Source of the DNA: Whitmania pigra
Lineage: Eukaryota > Annelida > Clitellata > Hirudinida > Haemopidae
Assembly (NCBI GenBank): GCA_021613335.1
Contig: JAJTWR010000005.1
Span: 1,115,001 to 1,179,000, forward strand
Direction: 5' to 3'
DNA length: 64,000 bases
Both the position numbers and the translations under genes were made by a program. The notes beneath the pieces were generated by a model that ran no database searches, was not told where the DNA came from, and was given only the letters and a program-made list of their open reading frames with translations. Shown in pieces: positions 23,289 through 33,884 of the stretch; position 1 is the stretch's first letter, and every line of letters starts with the position of its first letter.

Positions 23289-24224
23289 GCTTCTACCAAA
23301 TCATATTTCCATGAGATTTGTCAGATGAAAGTGCATTTCTGAGTCATAACTATTTATAACAAGAAGATATCAATTGTGAACATATTTCTAAGGGAACGAA
23401 AATAAACAATCTAAAAGATTACAAACTGATTTGTACGAAACGTTATTTACCAATTCTATGAGTACAAATATAAACATCTTTTATTTAGAATGTTTATTTA
23501 AGATTAATAATAAACCATAAAATCATATTCAGTCAACATATTTGAATGAGCTTTTATCTTAATTAATCAATCGTTCATGATCAAAAACTGCTAAAATAAT
23601 GAAATATTAATGAATATGTAGATATTTATAATTTAATTATAAAGTATACCACAAAAATTATAAATTACTAGAACTGCCTTAATTTTAAAAAGTGAATACA
23701 TTAAAACAATTATTAATTAATTACATGAAACAATGTAAATGATTTAGAGCTCTAATGTTTTGGTCATCCAGCTTAAAACTTTCAACAAAATCTTTCGTAG
23801 ACATGCAAGCAAATGCATCAGAAACAGTACAGAAACAATTTGTAATGTAGGTGAAAATACGGTAACTAATGTTTTAAATACAGCAAAAATTCCACTACAT
23901 GAAATTATGTGAAGAAAGTGTGAAAAGACACGTCAAAAAATCATTACTTCCAGGAAAAGACATCGATCGACGATACGCACCAAACGAACCACAAAATTGT
24001 TATGGTGTAGCAATAATTAAGGTTATTAATGCGTAATTAGCTTTAGATAATTATTATATTCTCCGATAGGAATTAAAAGAAGATCTAGACAATTCAGATA
24101 AGTCTAGGATGATAGACCTAGTCAACGTTACTTTAGGCGAGGTACGTTGCAAGCAAATGCATTAATAAATCTTCAGAAACTGTTCAGAAACAATCATTGA
24201 AATTGTAAGTGACAATTCGTCAAA
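23289..24224. repeat. Intron/upstream sequence of gene B
   Basis: It is AT-rich and collinear with 34280-35090 and 55400-55990. I see no separate gene here. Confidence 0.55.
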
Positions 24225-25974
24225 ATGATTTCTCTTTCCTTCTGCATGTTTATGAATATGGGTAAGTTGTAATGATTCATCCATTGTATTGATTAGGCAG
24301 TTCATAATTTCCAGTCCAACAATAAAACTTTCCATCATTAATGAATGATTAATTTAAAATGATTAAAATGAATTTCATGACATTAAAATAAATACCGTGT
24401 TTAAACGTTCGCAGGCATCTTATCTATTGTCGAAACCTCTGAAATCAACATAGCTCTTGGAAAATGGGTTTGGTGCAGTTCAAGCTCTCCGCCATTCTAT
24501 GAATTCTTAATTTTGGACGGATACTTGGATGGGAATAGTTACTTTTCATCGGCAAGTGGTGGTTTCCAATGGCTTATGGTCGAGCTTTTTTGGAGATATC
24601 GGGTCAATAATATCGTTGTTACGAAGCAGGATTCGAATTTTGGTATGTAACGATTGTTAAAATCAACGATAAGAGTATGTGTTTGAAAAAAATCTCACAA
24701 ATGTAGTCGCGATTTTAGGTGACATACTTGTCGCAGTTGATGATGGAGCATTTACCAAATTAAAGAACATAGAATCACTAAAGACCATTTGTAAGAGAGA
24801 ACCAGCAAATCTTAAACCTAATTCAACGGCTTACAATTGCGCACAGAGTATCGGTAACTTTGTGATAATCGTCCAAAAAGGTAATGCTAAGAAACCTCTT
24901 GTTTTGTACGAAGTTGAAGCTTACGGAATCTGGGCAGAAAGTTTGGCTTTATTTTATAGTTTGTCTTAACAATGACATTTTATAAAACCGTTAATCATAC
25001 TTTTCTTAAAATTAATTCAGCATTAATTACTCACTATTCTAGATTATCCAGAAATGCCAAACGTGCTTCTAAACAAATACATTCGTGCCAGTGCCGCTAC
25101 AGCAAGTGCGCATCTTCATTATTTAGTGGACGGCATAAGAATTCCACTACGTTTCGATGAGATAAATGAAGGAAAATATGGTAACAACTGGTTCAAAGTA
25201 GACATGGGGAAACCTTACTATATCGATTATGTTGCTTACACGATAAGACAATCCACATACGGTAAACATCAAATATAATTTTTCTACTATTTTTGTAAAG
25301 CATTTAAGATGCTTAGAAATGTTCTGACGTTTTTATTCTAAAATATTTCATCTTAATCTTGCCTTGCTTGCAGCCAGCGCAAGATCTAAGAACTTCATTG
25401 TTGGATTCAGCAAATCTGATTTCACTTCTCTGATTCGTGGTAATTATCCTCTCTGTGGTCAGTACCAAGGTGCAATTGTGCCAGGGGGCAGAGTCACAAT
25501 GAAGTGCAATGCCAACCTGCCCGCCTACAGATTTTTCATCATTCAGCAACCCTACGGAACTGCCGATGGATATTTTGGTGCTTGTGAACTCGAAGCATAC
25601 CCTGCATCCAGCACTGTTGGTAAGACTATTATTTACTTTTGAAGAAAAACTCAAACAGTTGGCATTTTCACTTTTTTCTAAATAAAATTAATTTATTCGC
25701 ACTTTATTAACTCTTTTCTCCAGGAAAAATGTGGAAGAACAAGGGAGCAATGTTGTTAACCAATTATGCTATTTTAACACTACACGGCTCACGACCAGCC
25801 GATTGCGTATTTCACTGCTTCAAGCTTGGATTTCATGAATGCGATTCTTTCAACTTCAACCTAAAAATGAAGAAATGCCAACTGAACAAACACAGAAATG
25901 GCATTCTCTCCCAAAACCTTATTCCACACACCGATTGGTCATTCTATACTTCAGAGTACGTTTATAGTGGCTGA
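24225..25974 (+). CDS. Gene B: secreted double F-type-lectin-like + PAN protein
   Basis: The exons are 24225-24261, 24415-24642, 24719-24958, 25043-25261, 25374-25619 and 25724-25974. They have the same lengths as gene A and give 406 residues from the proximal start (412 with the distal exon at 22201). All introns are phase 1, and the exon-2 donor is GTATGT. Domain order is signal peptide, FTP-like domain 1 (NIALGKWVW...EVEAYG), FTP-like domain 2 (NVLLNKYIRAS...ACELEAY) and PAN-like exon 6. Domain 2 differs from A around AHLHYLVDG. The final exon ends EYVYSG where the others have EYFFSG. No stop or frameshift interrupts the model. The exon-3/exon-4 junction is the least certain border. Confidence 0.8.
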
Positions 25975-26577
25975 AAAATGCATTAACAAAGACATTGAAA
26001 CATTTCACAAAATTGGAGATGTTCTTGTCATTAACTAAAGACAATTTTAATTGTTTGAAAACAATTTTTAGAATGACATTGGTTTGTTAACATTGATGCA
26101 GAAAATCTAATCAAACCAATAATTTAAATTTTGAATTAAAATAAAAAATAAATATAATGTTCAATATTCTGTTGTGCCTCGCTTTTAGTTTCGTGACTAT
26201 CATTTACGTTTGATTGGATGCGATATTATTTGCATGTTGCGTGGCCTCTTTCTTGCAACTCCCATTCAAGTTGTTGTTTCTCGTGTCGGGGTCCTTCTGT
26301 TCCTGTTCCACACTTCTGAATCATGTGCTCCAGATATTTATTGGATTCCCACCCCGCACCACAATCAGAATTAATCTGAAGTCCCCATCAAATTAAGCAA
26401 TATACAGCTGCATCTCGAATTGTTAAGCACATGACGTATTGGCTGCATGGCATTTAGGAGACAGAGGCTCTTTTTTTGCTCGGCGATATAAAAGAATCAA
26501 CTTAACATATGAGAAAATAAGAGAAAGAGAATTTGGCAGTTCCATTTCAAAACGTCGACTTAATAGAATTGACTATT
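25975..26577. other. 3' flank of gene B
   Basis: It contains the conserved post-gene phrase TCAATATTCTGTTGTGC at about 26162, then unmatched sequence up to the 0.8-kb duplicate. No gene was recognised. Confidence 0.5.
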
Positions 26578-27365
26578 TAGCCGATGTTGAGATTTGGATT
26601 CGTCTGAAATTCCAGTAATTCAACTTGGGAGTGAAGGAACACAAATTGCTCTGGAATGTACGGCAAATATTGCTAAAAATAACACGCGTAAAAAACAGTT
26701 GTATGGCCATTGGATCGAGACTGTTACTCAAGTTACTATCTCTTTATTATTCAATAATAATTACTATTATAATAAACAACTTTATTATTATTATTAACAC
26801 TATTATTCTCAACTTGTTTTCTGATCAAGTCGAGACAATTTCTTCACCTCTTCAAGCATAATATTTACATTTTTGATAATTACCACGGTAGAATTTAAAA
26901 TAAATTAAAACATTGCAATGTGTAATCCAGACAGTGAATGAACTCTTTGCCACACTGAAATCGAAGAGAAAGAGAGTCAACATAAAGGACATTTTAGCAA
27001 TGAACCCCATAAATTCTTAATTTTGCAATTTAATTATTAAAAATAAAATAACTTGTGGACATGCTTATAAGAAATAAAGGGGTTTGTTAATGACACTTTT
27101 TGTGAGAGTCAACCATGGATGTCTCTTCAATTTCATTGAAATCACTAACACCTTCATAATCATTGTTAGCTACTGATGATCTCCGAACGCATGTCACACA
27201 CTGGTCAGGAAAAAAGAAAGTGTAACTTGTAAACAAAACTAAGCCGCAGAAACTCAAATACATTGAACAAATTTTTGTATAGAAACAAATTACTGGCCAG
27301 TATTCAAGCGTATTCAAAATAAAAACTGCATCCGTAAAATAATTAGATAAAAAATCTCATGATGG
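26578..27365. repeat. 0.8-kb duplicated segment, copy 2
   Basis: It is collinear with 20097-20910 and has small indels, including a 30-bp in-frame length difference within the - strand open frame. Confidence 0.75.
27087..27317 (-). CDS. Second copy of the uncharacterised hydrophobic ORF
   Basis: This 76-codon frame is the counterpart of the ORF at 20601. It keeps FCGLVLFTSYTFFF, CVTCVRRSS and the acidic tail, with a few replacements (S to N, I to M, Q to H). Open-frame retention in both copies is suggestive but weak evidence for coding. Confidence 0.28.
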   Translation of the reverse strand: MNTLEYWPVICFYTKICSMYLSFCGLVLFTSYTFFFPDQCVTCVRRSSVANNDYEGVSDFNEIEETSMVDSHKKCH

Positions 27366-27931
27366 CACCACGAAATTTAAAAAGGGTTACTATGGTGTTA
27401 TGGTAAGCTCCTTGTGTGGTGCGACAAGGAATGGCGTGTCACTATTGCAATTTATTGTAATGTATTACATTGCATTGCATTGTATTGTATAATATTTTGT
27501 AATATATTTTGTGGAAAAAGGGGTTTAGTAAACATGCTTTAGTTTATGCCAAATAGCAGCTGAACATGTGCATCAGTTCAATAACAAAGTTTGTACAATC
27601 AATAACGACAAATACATATAATAAAATTGTGGCTCACATCCCAATAATCATCGATGTTTTGAAATTATTTCGTGCCACAATGCCATTTACAATAATAACT
27701 GAGAATATAGAAAATTAAATAATATCGTGATACCAGACAAAATTTACTACTAGCATTATTATCCGTCTTTCACTAACATGTTTTTTTTTTAAACTAGAAA
27801 AACTTATTTATTAAAACTACAAAATAAATTTATTTACTCTAATCAAACTAATAAGATTTAAATATTTAATAGCTATCGATACAACCTAATAATAAAAGAT
27901 CTTCAGTTAGCAGGAAACTCATCGTAAAAAT
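27366..27931. other. AT-rich intergenic DNA
   Basis: It includes a run of short TGCATTGTATTG-type repeats near 27450-27500 and a poly-T near 27781. No gene was seen. Confidence 0.4.
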
Positions 27932-27980
27932 ATGATATGGTTGAAATTGTTTCTCTTGCGTGTGGTTGTCACAGAATCAG
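27932..27980 (+). pseudogene. Orphan signal-peptide first exon of the lectin family
   Basis: It encodes MIWLKLFLLRVVVTES plus one base, then GTTTGA. It is a diverged relative of the distal first exon (22201, 33830, 54907), with matching 5' context (ATCGATACAACC, CTTCAG, GGAAACTCATCGT). A Tc3-like element has inserted 20 bp past the donor and no lectin exons follow directly. Splicing to gene C exon 2, over 7 kb away, is possible in phase but unsupported. Confidence 0.5.
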
Positions 27981-28000
27981 GTTTGAATTGAATGTATATA

Positions 28001-28900
28001 GTCGGACAGAAACCTTGAGGACACCCCATATTTTTGTGATAACTCGTTAAATATAAGTTTAATATTATTCAATTTTATACATAATATCTCTTTATTGTAG
28101 ACAAAACATCCTGCAAAAATTCAAAAAAATTTAACAAGTAGATCTATTGAAATATGTGAAAAAGCATTTTATATTCAATAAAACTTGGAATGCAAATATT
28201 ATCGATACATAAACCCAAAAAAAGTTAAAAATTTATGTGAAGTTTTTGAAATTACTATTTTATAAATTACTAGAGGAAAAATGTTGTCTGACAAGGAGAA
28301 GGGGCAGATTGAGGCCTTCAGACAAGCAAATTATTCGATCAGGGAAATTACCAAAGAGCTCAATCGATCCAAGACAGTTGTCTGGAACTATTTAAAGGCT
28401 CTTGAGGAATATAAAGCAAAAAATGATCACAGAAGACCCAAGAAATTGAAGATTCCTCAGCAGAGATTCCTGGTAAGAAAGGCTTCTTCAGGTAAATTTT
28501 CAGCAAATCAAATTAGAATTGAACTTGATTTAAGAATTTGTAGAAGTACAGTGTTAAATTATTTGAGATCTCGTATTATTTTAGCACATGAAAAAAGATT
28601 AAAGATTCCAACTCTTAAAAACCATCACAACTTGGCAAGAGAGGAATGGGCCAAAACCATGCTCTCCACGGTTGGGGCAATGTTACCCTGGCATGACCTC
28701 AGATTAGAAAAAGAAATATATTTTAGTCGAAATAAATGTGTGTTATAAGTAGCTGCCAATATTAAATTGTTGTAAACTAGGTAAGGGTAAACAAGTGAGA
28801 AATATAACAGAAGTGCAATTTTTGTATCAATACATGGCCTAATTCTAAAAATTATCCCAATGTTCTTAGAAGGGTTATTGTCAATTACTCCTGCAGAAGA
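28001..28900 (+). pseudogene. Tc1/Tc3-like transposon remnant
   Basis: The left end probably starts at GTCGGACAGAAACCTTGAGG after a TA. Codons 28281-28748 (155 residues) encode the N-terminal paired-type DNA-binding region (KEKGQIEAFR, SIREITKELNRSKTVVWNYL), as in Tc3-type transposases. The frame then jumps to WHDLRLEKEIYFSR, so the first part of the DDE domain is deleted. The rest and the right terminal repeat are lost. Not functional. Confidence 0.8.
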
Positions 28901-29017
28901 ACAAAAAATAATGAAATTAGATATTAATCGATATTACCGCCCTTATTTTCCTGCTTCGCTTTGACGTTTCTTCCGAAAGCTCAACGAATTCCGATTATTC
29001 CGATTAATATTTTCTCT

Positions 29018-29433
29018 CATCCATCCATCCATACATCCACATATCCATCCATCCATCCATCCATCCATCCATCCATCCATCCATCCATCCATCCATCCAT
29101 CCATCCATCCATCCATCCATCCATCCATCCATCCATCCATCCATCCATCCATCCATCCATCCATCCATCCATCCATCCATCCATCCATCCATCCATCCAT
29201 CCATCCATCCATCCATCCATCCATCCATCCATCCATCCATCCATCCATCCATCCATCCATCCATCCATCCATCCATCCATCCATCCATCCATCCATCCAT
29301 CCATCCATCCATCCATCCATCCATCCATCCATCCATCCATCCATCCATCCATCCATCCATCCATCCATCCATCCATCCATCCATCCATCCATCCATCCAT
29401 CCATCCATCCATCCATCCATCCATCCATCCATC
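29018..29433. repeat. (CCAT)n tetranucleotide array, about 416 bp
   Basis: About 104 units are present. They are interrupted only in the first 25 bp by ATACATCCACATAT-type variants and are perfect from about 29045 onward. The array has no stop codons on either strand and yields spurious frames of Pro-Ser-Ile-His or Met-Asp-Gly-Trp repeats, which I do not call genes. Confidence 0.98.
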
Positions 29434-29561
29434 AACAATAAGGTACTAAAGATAGGAAAATTATTTTTTATTGAAATATCTCCAATCTTTTAAAGATAAA
29501 ATGTTCTTTTTTTAAATGAAATGTTAAACTCTCCACTTGAAGACCTTGAATGACTGAGCAC

Positions 29562-29695
29562 GAATGAATGAATGAATGAATGAATGAATGAATGAATGAA
29601 TGAAATGAATGAATGAATGAATGAATGAATGAATGAATGAATGAATGAATGAATGAATGAATGAATGAATGAATGAATGAATGAATGAATGAATG
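29562..29695. repeat. (GAAT)n tetranucleotide array, about 134 bp
   Basis: The array is perfect except for one phase slip near 29600. It is followed by AT-rich and (AAG)n sequence (29771-29796). It is a separate array from the CCAT block, about 130 bp away. Confidence 0.97.
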
Positions 29696-30135
29696 GGTAA
29701 AATAATAAAAATATTTTAAAAATAATAATACATAATATAAATATATAAGTAAAATAAATAATAATAATAATAAGAAGAAGAAGAAGAAGAAGAAAAGTAA
29801 AAATGTCCAGCGGAGAACAAAACAAATTCTTCTTCGAAAACTGTTGCTGAATAGGTTGAATTGAATTGCCCCATTGATTTACAAAAGGCTGCGAATTAAA
29901 TCTAGACTATGGAAAACCTCGAAGTGTGGGCAAAGCGTCGGTTACAAGATCAAATATTATAGTTTTGCTAAAACCTGTCGTAACTCTCTTATTAAGTACT
30001 ACGAATCACTTTAACTTAATCTGTTTCGGAGCAGAAACAGAAACACAGGTAGATTCCATAGATACATCTGTAGAAAGATACAATCTTGTGTCAAGATATT
30101 AAAGATTGCTCTACCATCATGAACTCTTACTCGTA

Positions 30136-30330
30136 ACGCGTGCAGGTTAGCCGAATGGGTGCGTGCCTGCATACGGCGGTAATGGCAACAGTCGTAATGT
30201 GTCGTGTTCGAAACCCAGCCTGCACTGCCGCCAGCGCACTTGGGAAGGAGCGCTATATAAATGGTCACAAGAAGCGCCTCTGACGCTATGCATATGGCGC
30301 TATATAAATGAAGTTACAATTACAATGAAG
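30136..30330 (+). mobile_element. tRNA-derived SINE with LINE-type tail
   Basis: A pol III A-box-like site TAGCCGAATGG (30148-30158) and a B-box-like site TGTTCGAAACC (30205-30215) give a tRNA-related head. The body repeats GCGCTATATAAATG, and the 3' tail contains GCGCCTCTGACGCTATGCA then GGCGCTATATAAAT. The same tail closes the LINE end at 46811-46985, so this SINE probably borrows that LINE's machinery. Confidence 0.75.
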
Positions 30331-30411
30331 TAATCCGAAATAAGTGATATTTTCAACTTCTACTTTCATCAGATTTTACAATTGAAGATAACGAGAACTC
30401 CATAACATCTT

Positions 30412-31720
30412 GTGACACCCAAGCAAAAGTTGCCCTGTGAATGGAAAACGGCATTAGTTACTCCTATACATAACAAAGATTCCACAACCTCCCCTGGAAA
30501 CTACAGGCCCATTTCAATCTGTTGCCGTGCAATGGAGCGGATTATTAACAAATCGCTTATGAATCATCTAACACAACATAAATTAATAAACAGGAATCAA
30601 CGAGGATTTATGAGTGGCAGATCCACTGTAACAAGTCTACTTGAATGCACGCAACAATTGTCGGAAGCACTCAAGTCCAGACATTCTGTGGACATCACTT
30701 ACAATTTAAAAAGGCATTTGACTCCAGACATTCTGTGGACATTACTTAGAATTTAAAAAGGCATTTGACTCCATAGAGCCCAACAAGCTTTTAACCAAAT
30801 TACAATGTTACGGCATCCATGAAAACATTTTGGGATGGCTCGCCAACTTTCTTTCACAGAGGAAACGCGTTAATATAGGTGGAATTTTATCAAATATCGT
30901 TCCTGTGACCAGTGGTGTCTCCAGGGCAGTGTGCTTGGCCCCACACTCTTTTCGTTGTACATAATTGATCTTCAAAGATGCGGGTGTCGTTTGCAAACTA
31001 TTTGCTGACGATGTTAAGCTTTATTGCTTCCCAATTTTGTCCGAAACCTAACTGCAGTCTGCTCTCGACAGCGTAGTTCAGTGGAGTCACATCTGTCAAC
31101 TTCAGCTCTCACAAGAGAAATATCATATTTTCTCCGTAGCGGGCCGCAGAAAGAAAAGAAATAATCATGAGTACACTACCAACGGTCAGACCCTCCAACG
31201 AATGGACATGATTAGGGAATTCGGGATTATGATGGACCCGAGTTTAAAGTTTGCAGCCCACATTGACACAATCGTCCATAAAGCTGGAACAGTTTCGTGG
31301 ATGATTAGGGCATCCTTCTCCTTGAGAGACCAAAATGTTATAAAGCTTGCCTTCTGACCTATTCTTGAAGTTGAATATGGTTCCTCAGTATGGAACACTC
31401 ACCACAAATACCTAATTGATAGAGTTGAACAAATCCAAAAACGATTTACTCGTCCAGGATTAACCAGGCACAAGAGGACGCAGTTTCAAACTTCGATATA
31501 GTAAATTTTCAACAGATGTTTTCACTACCAAACGAAATAGTGAATTCGGATACGGTTTCTCGTTTTAATGCTCTGATACGTGACTTTGATTTTAATCGTT
31601 TCTTAACATTTACCTGACTGCCCTTGTCAATCGGAGCTTGTGTTGTACTTTTTATGTGCAAATTGTACAAACTTGTGTTAGTGGTCTCAAAGACCTTTCA
31701 GTTGGATGCTTAATAAATAA
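30412..31720 (+). pseudogene. Non-LTR retrotransposon RT, decayed copy
   Basis: RT blocks are visible in order, though split by stops and frame changes: TPIHNKD, NYRPISICCRAMERIINKSL, QRGFMSGRSTVTSLLE, KKAFDSIEPNKLL, VTSGV, KLFADDVKLY. A C-terminal region follows (SLKFAAHIDTIVHKA, YGSSVWNTHHKYLI). About 47 bp around 30678-30771 is tandemly duplicated and splits the AFDS block. The element ends in a TAAATAAAA-rich tail near 31710. A shortened sister copy is at 20921. Confidence 0.8.
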
Positions 31721-32251
31721 AAATAAAATAAATAAATAAATAATAATAATAACAAATTAACAATAAATAATAAGAAATTAACAAATTCGAGTCAATCATC
31801 TTTTAAGAAAAATTTTGTCAAAAGTTCAGGACAACAGAAACAAAAGTATTGAATTAACCCAGAAAATAAATCACGCCCTATAGAAATAAACATATTAACT
31901 TTTAATGTTTTACTGGCTGTGAAATTGAAACCACCCACGCTCTCAATTCAGGAAATACAAAATAATGTTGCTAAAAATAGTTAAACTTTCTGAGAGTTGG
32001 AGAAGTAAAAATTGAATCCTTCGAGCTTATCAAATGTATAAATTCAATCTACCAAATTGATTCAGCTTTTCACATACTTGACTAATCTGCTGGCATGTCA
32101 GTATCCAGGATGTTATTATATTGTATTAAATATTGAAATTTAAAAGAAGGTTCTTATAAAAATGTTTTGCTGGCATTATAAAATTAGCAGCATGCAACAG
32201 TCCTGCATGGTGACCCGTCATAACAGCCCGGCAACAAAATAACCCCGTCAA
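31712..32251. repeat. Upstream unit, copy C, left part
   Basis: It is collinear with 21270-21800 and 52830-53310. The MITE left end begins at 32209 (GGTGACCCGTCATAACAGCC) and is interrupted by a hAT at 32252. Confidence 0.75.
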
Positions 32252-33447
32252 CAGGGGCGCAACCAGCGAAAAATGCTGGGGGGGGCTCAAGTTTAGAAAA
32301 GCCCGACGCAGTCGAAAAATTTTTGAAACTGTTCAAATCAATACTACTAATTTTAATTAATAAAGAATTAAAGATAGAACTGATTATTATTATAAGTTTT
32401 TATTTATAAGTCTGCAGTCTTTTTTTGTATCTTTAATAATTTATTAATGAGCTTGACTATCTTCTGTTTCAAAGTTTCAAGCCAGTTAAAGCAACTGTAA
32501 AAAAAAAAGTTTATGATATGTTTAAAATTGTAATATGATATGATTGATTTCACCTAATCTAAATTATGTATAAAATTAAGATCCTAAACAGTTTAAAACA
32601 ATTTTGAAATGTTGTAGTCTAAATTACATTTTGATGTGTTTACAGTTACAAAATAATTTTTCGATCAATCTGTGAAAATCCGTTCACCATTTTATTTACT
32701 GGAAGAAGTGCAATAGTTATTTTGTTCACAGATATTCTCAATAAACTTTGCAAACGACAGGCAGACATAGTCGTCCCGAGATGACTTTTAATAAGGCGAA
32801 GTTTAGAAAATGCCCTTTCTGCATCTGATGACGTAAATGTCTGAGTAAGAGCAACATCGAGCATATGCAACTCGGGCTGAATGCTTGTGGCACAGAAAAG
32901 ATCTTGTAGTTCGATACACGCATTGGGGTCAGACTGATCAGCACGTAAACTTGTCGATGTGAATTGGAGCTGTCTTTGCACAGTTTCAGCGTCTTTTCCA
33001 TGAAGGTTGCAGAATTCCGAAAGCTCGGGAGTCATTGTGCCATTCTGCAAAGCATCAAGAGCAGCCAAGGCAGGGTTGTCAAAACGACATTATCTGATCA
33101 TCAGATAACCAGCGAAAAATGCTGGGGGGGGGAGCTCAAGTTTAGAAAAGGGACGAAAGCCCGACGCAGTCGAAAAATTTTTGAAACTGTCTAAATCAAA
33201 ACTACCAATTATAATTAATAAAGAATTAAAAATAGAACAGATTATTATTATTATGAGTTTGACTATCTTCTGTCTACAGTCTTATTTTGTATCTTTAATA
33301 ATTTATTAATGAGTTTGACTATCTTCTGTCTCAAAGTTTCAAACCAGTTAAATCCCCTTACCCCCCCCCACCAAAAAAAAACTGATCGGATTTGGAAAAA
33401 TTGCAGGGTCTCTCCTATTAGGCCTGCCCCCCCTAGTTGCGCCACTG
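32252..33447 (-). mobile_element. hAT element inside the MITE, 1196 bp
   Basis: The ends are CAGGGGCGCAACCAG and, reversed, CAGTGGCGCAACTAG. They are flanked by the perfect 8-bp duplication CCCGTCAA (32244-32251 and 33448-33455). Unit B at about 21795-21805 is the empty site. On the - strand, codons 33068-32646 encode the C-terminal part of a ZMYM/hAT-like transposase, with the dimerisation block SSDAERAFSKLRLIKSHLG. The rest of the gene is missing. The first 150 bp after the left end (from CCAGCGAAAAATGCTGGGGG) are repeated at 33106, so the element is also internally rearranged. Confidence 0.88.
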
Positions 33448-33788
33448 CCCGTCAATATAGCCCGGTGACAAAATGGCTCAGGTCAAAATAGTCAATGTAT
33501 TTAAAAAATATTTTTGGGAGTTGAATACATAAACTATAATTTACTCCAAATTTAATTAGAAGTTAGTGGTTTGAATGCATTTATGACCGTTTTGAGTTTT
33601 TATTGTTATCAGGGAATTTCATCAAGTGGAAGATTTAACGTCTAAAATATTATTAGGATTCAGGCTACTTCCTCACTTTACATGTACTTTTCAAGTTGGT
33701 AATTAATATAAATTATCAATTGACAAGCAACAAGTGAATCTGCACATTAAAAATTGGTATAATCTGAGGGGTATCGATCCAACCTAAC

Positions 33789-33829
33789 TATAAATGCATT
33801 CTTCAGCTCGTAGGAAATTCATCGTGAAA
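33789..33829 (+). promoter_or_regulatory. TATA promoter of distal first exon, unit C
   Basis: TATAAAT at 33789 and the initiator-like TTCAGCTC are conserved with unit B. MITE-derived sequence ends about 50 bp upstream. Confidence 0.55.
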
Positions 33830-33884
33830 ATGTTGTTTTTTAAGCTGTTACGCTTGCTTGTTCTTGTAGCAGTTGCAGAATCAG
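33830..33884 (+). CDS. Distal alternative first exon of gene C
   Basis: The 55-nt exon encodes MLFFKLLRLLVLVAVAES plus one base, with donor GTTTGC. Phase 1 matches exon 2 at 35283, and the intron would be about 1.4 kb. It has the same strong signal peptide as unit B, with one Leu-to-Phe change. Confidence 0.65.

Noticed and set aside
28943..29449. Long open frames of Pro-Ser-Ile-His and Met-Asp-Gly-Trp repeats
   Set aside because: They are translations of the (CCAT)n array with no start context, splice signals or flanking coding sequence.
30140..30230. tRNA gene
   Set aside because: A- and B-box-like sites are present, but the intervening sequence does not fold as a standard anticodon arm by eye, and it continues into a SINE body and LINE tail.
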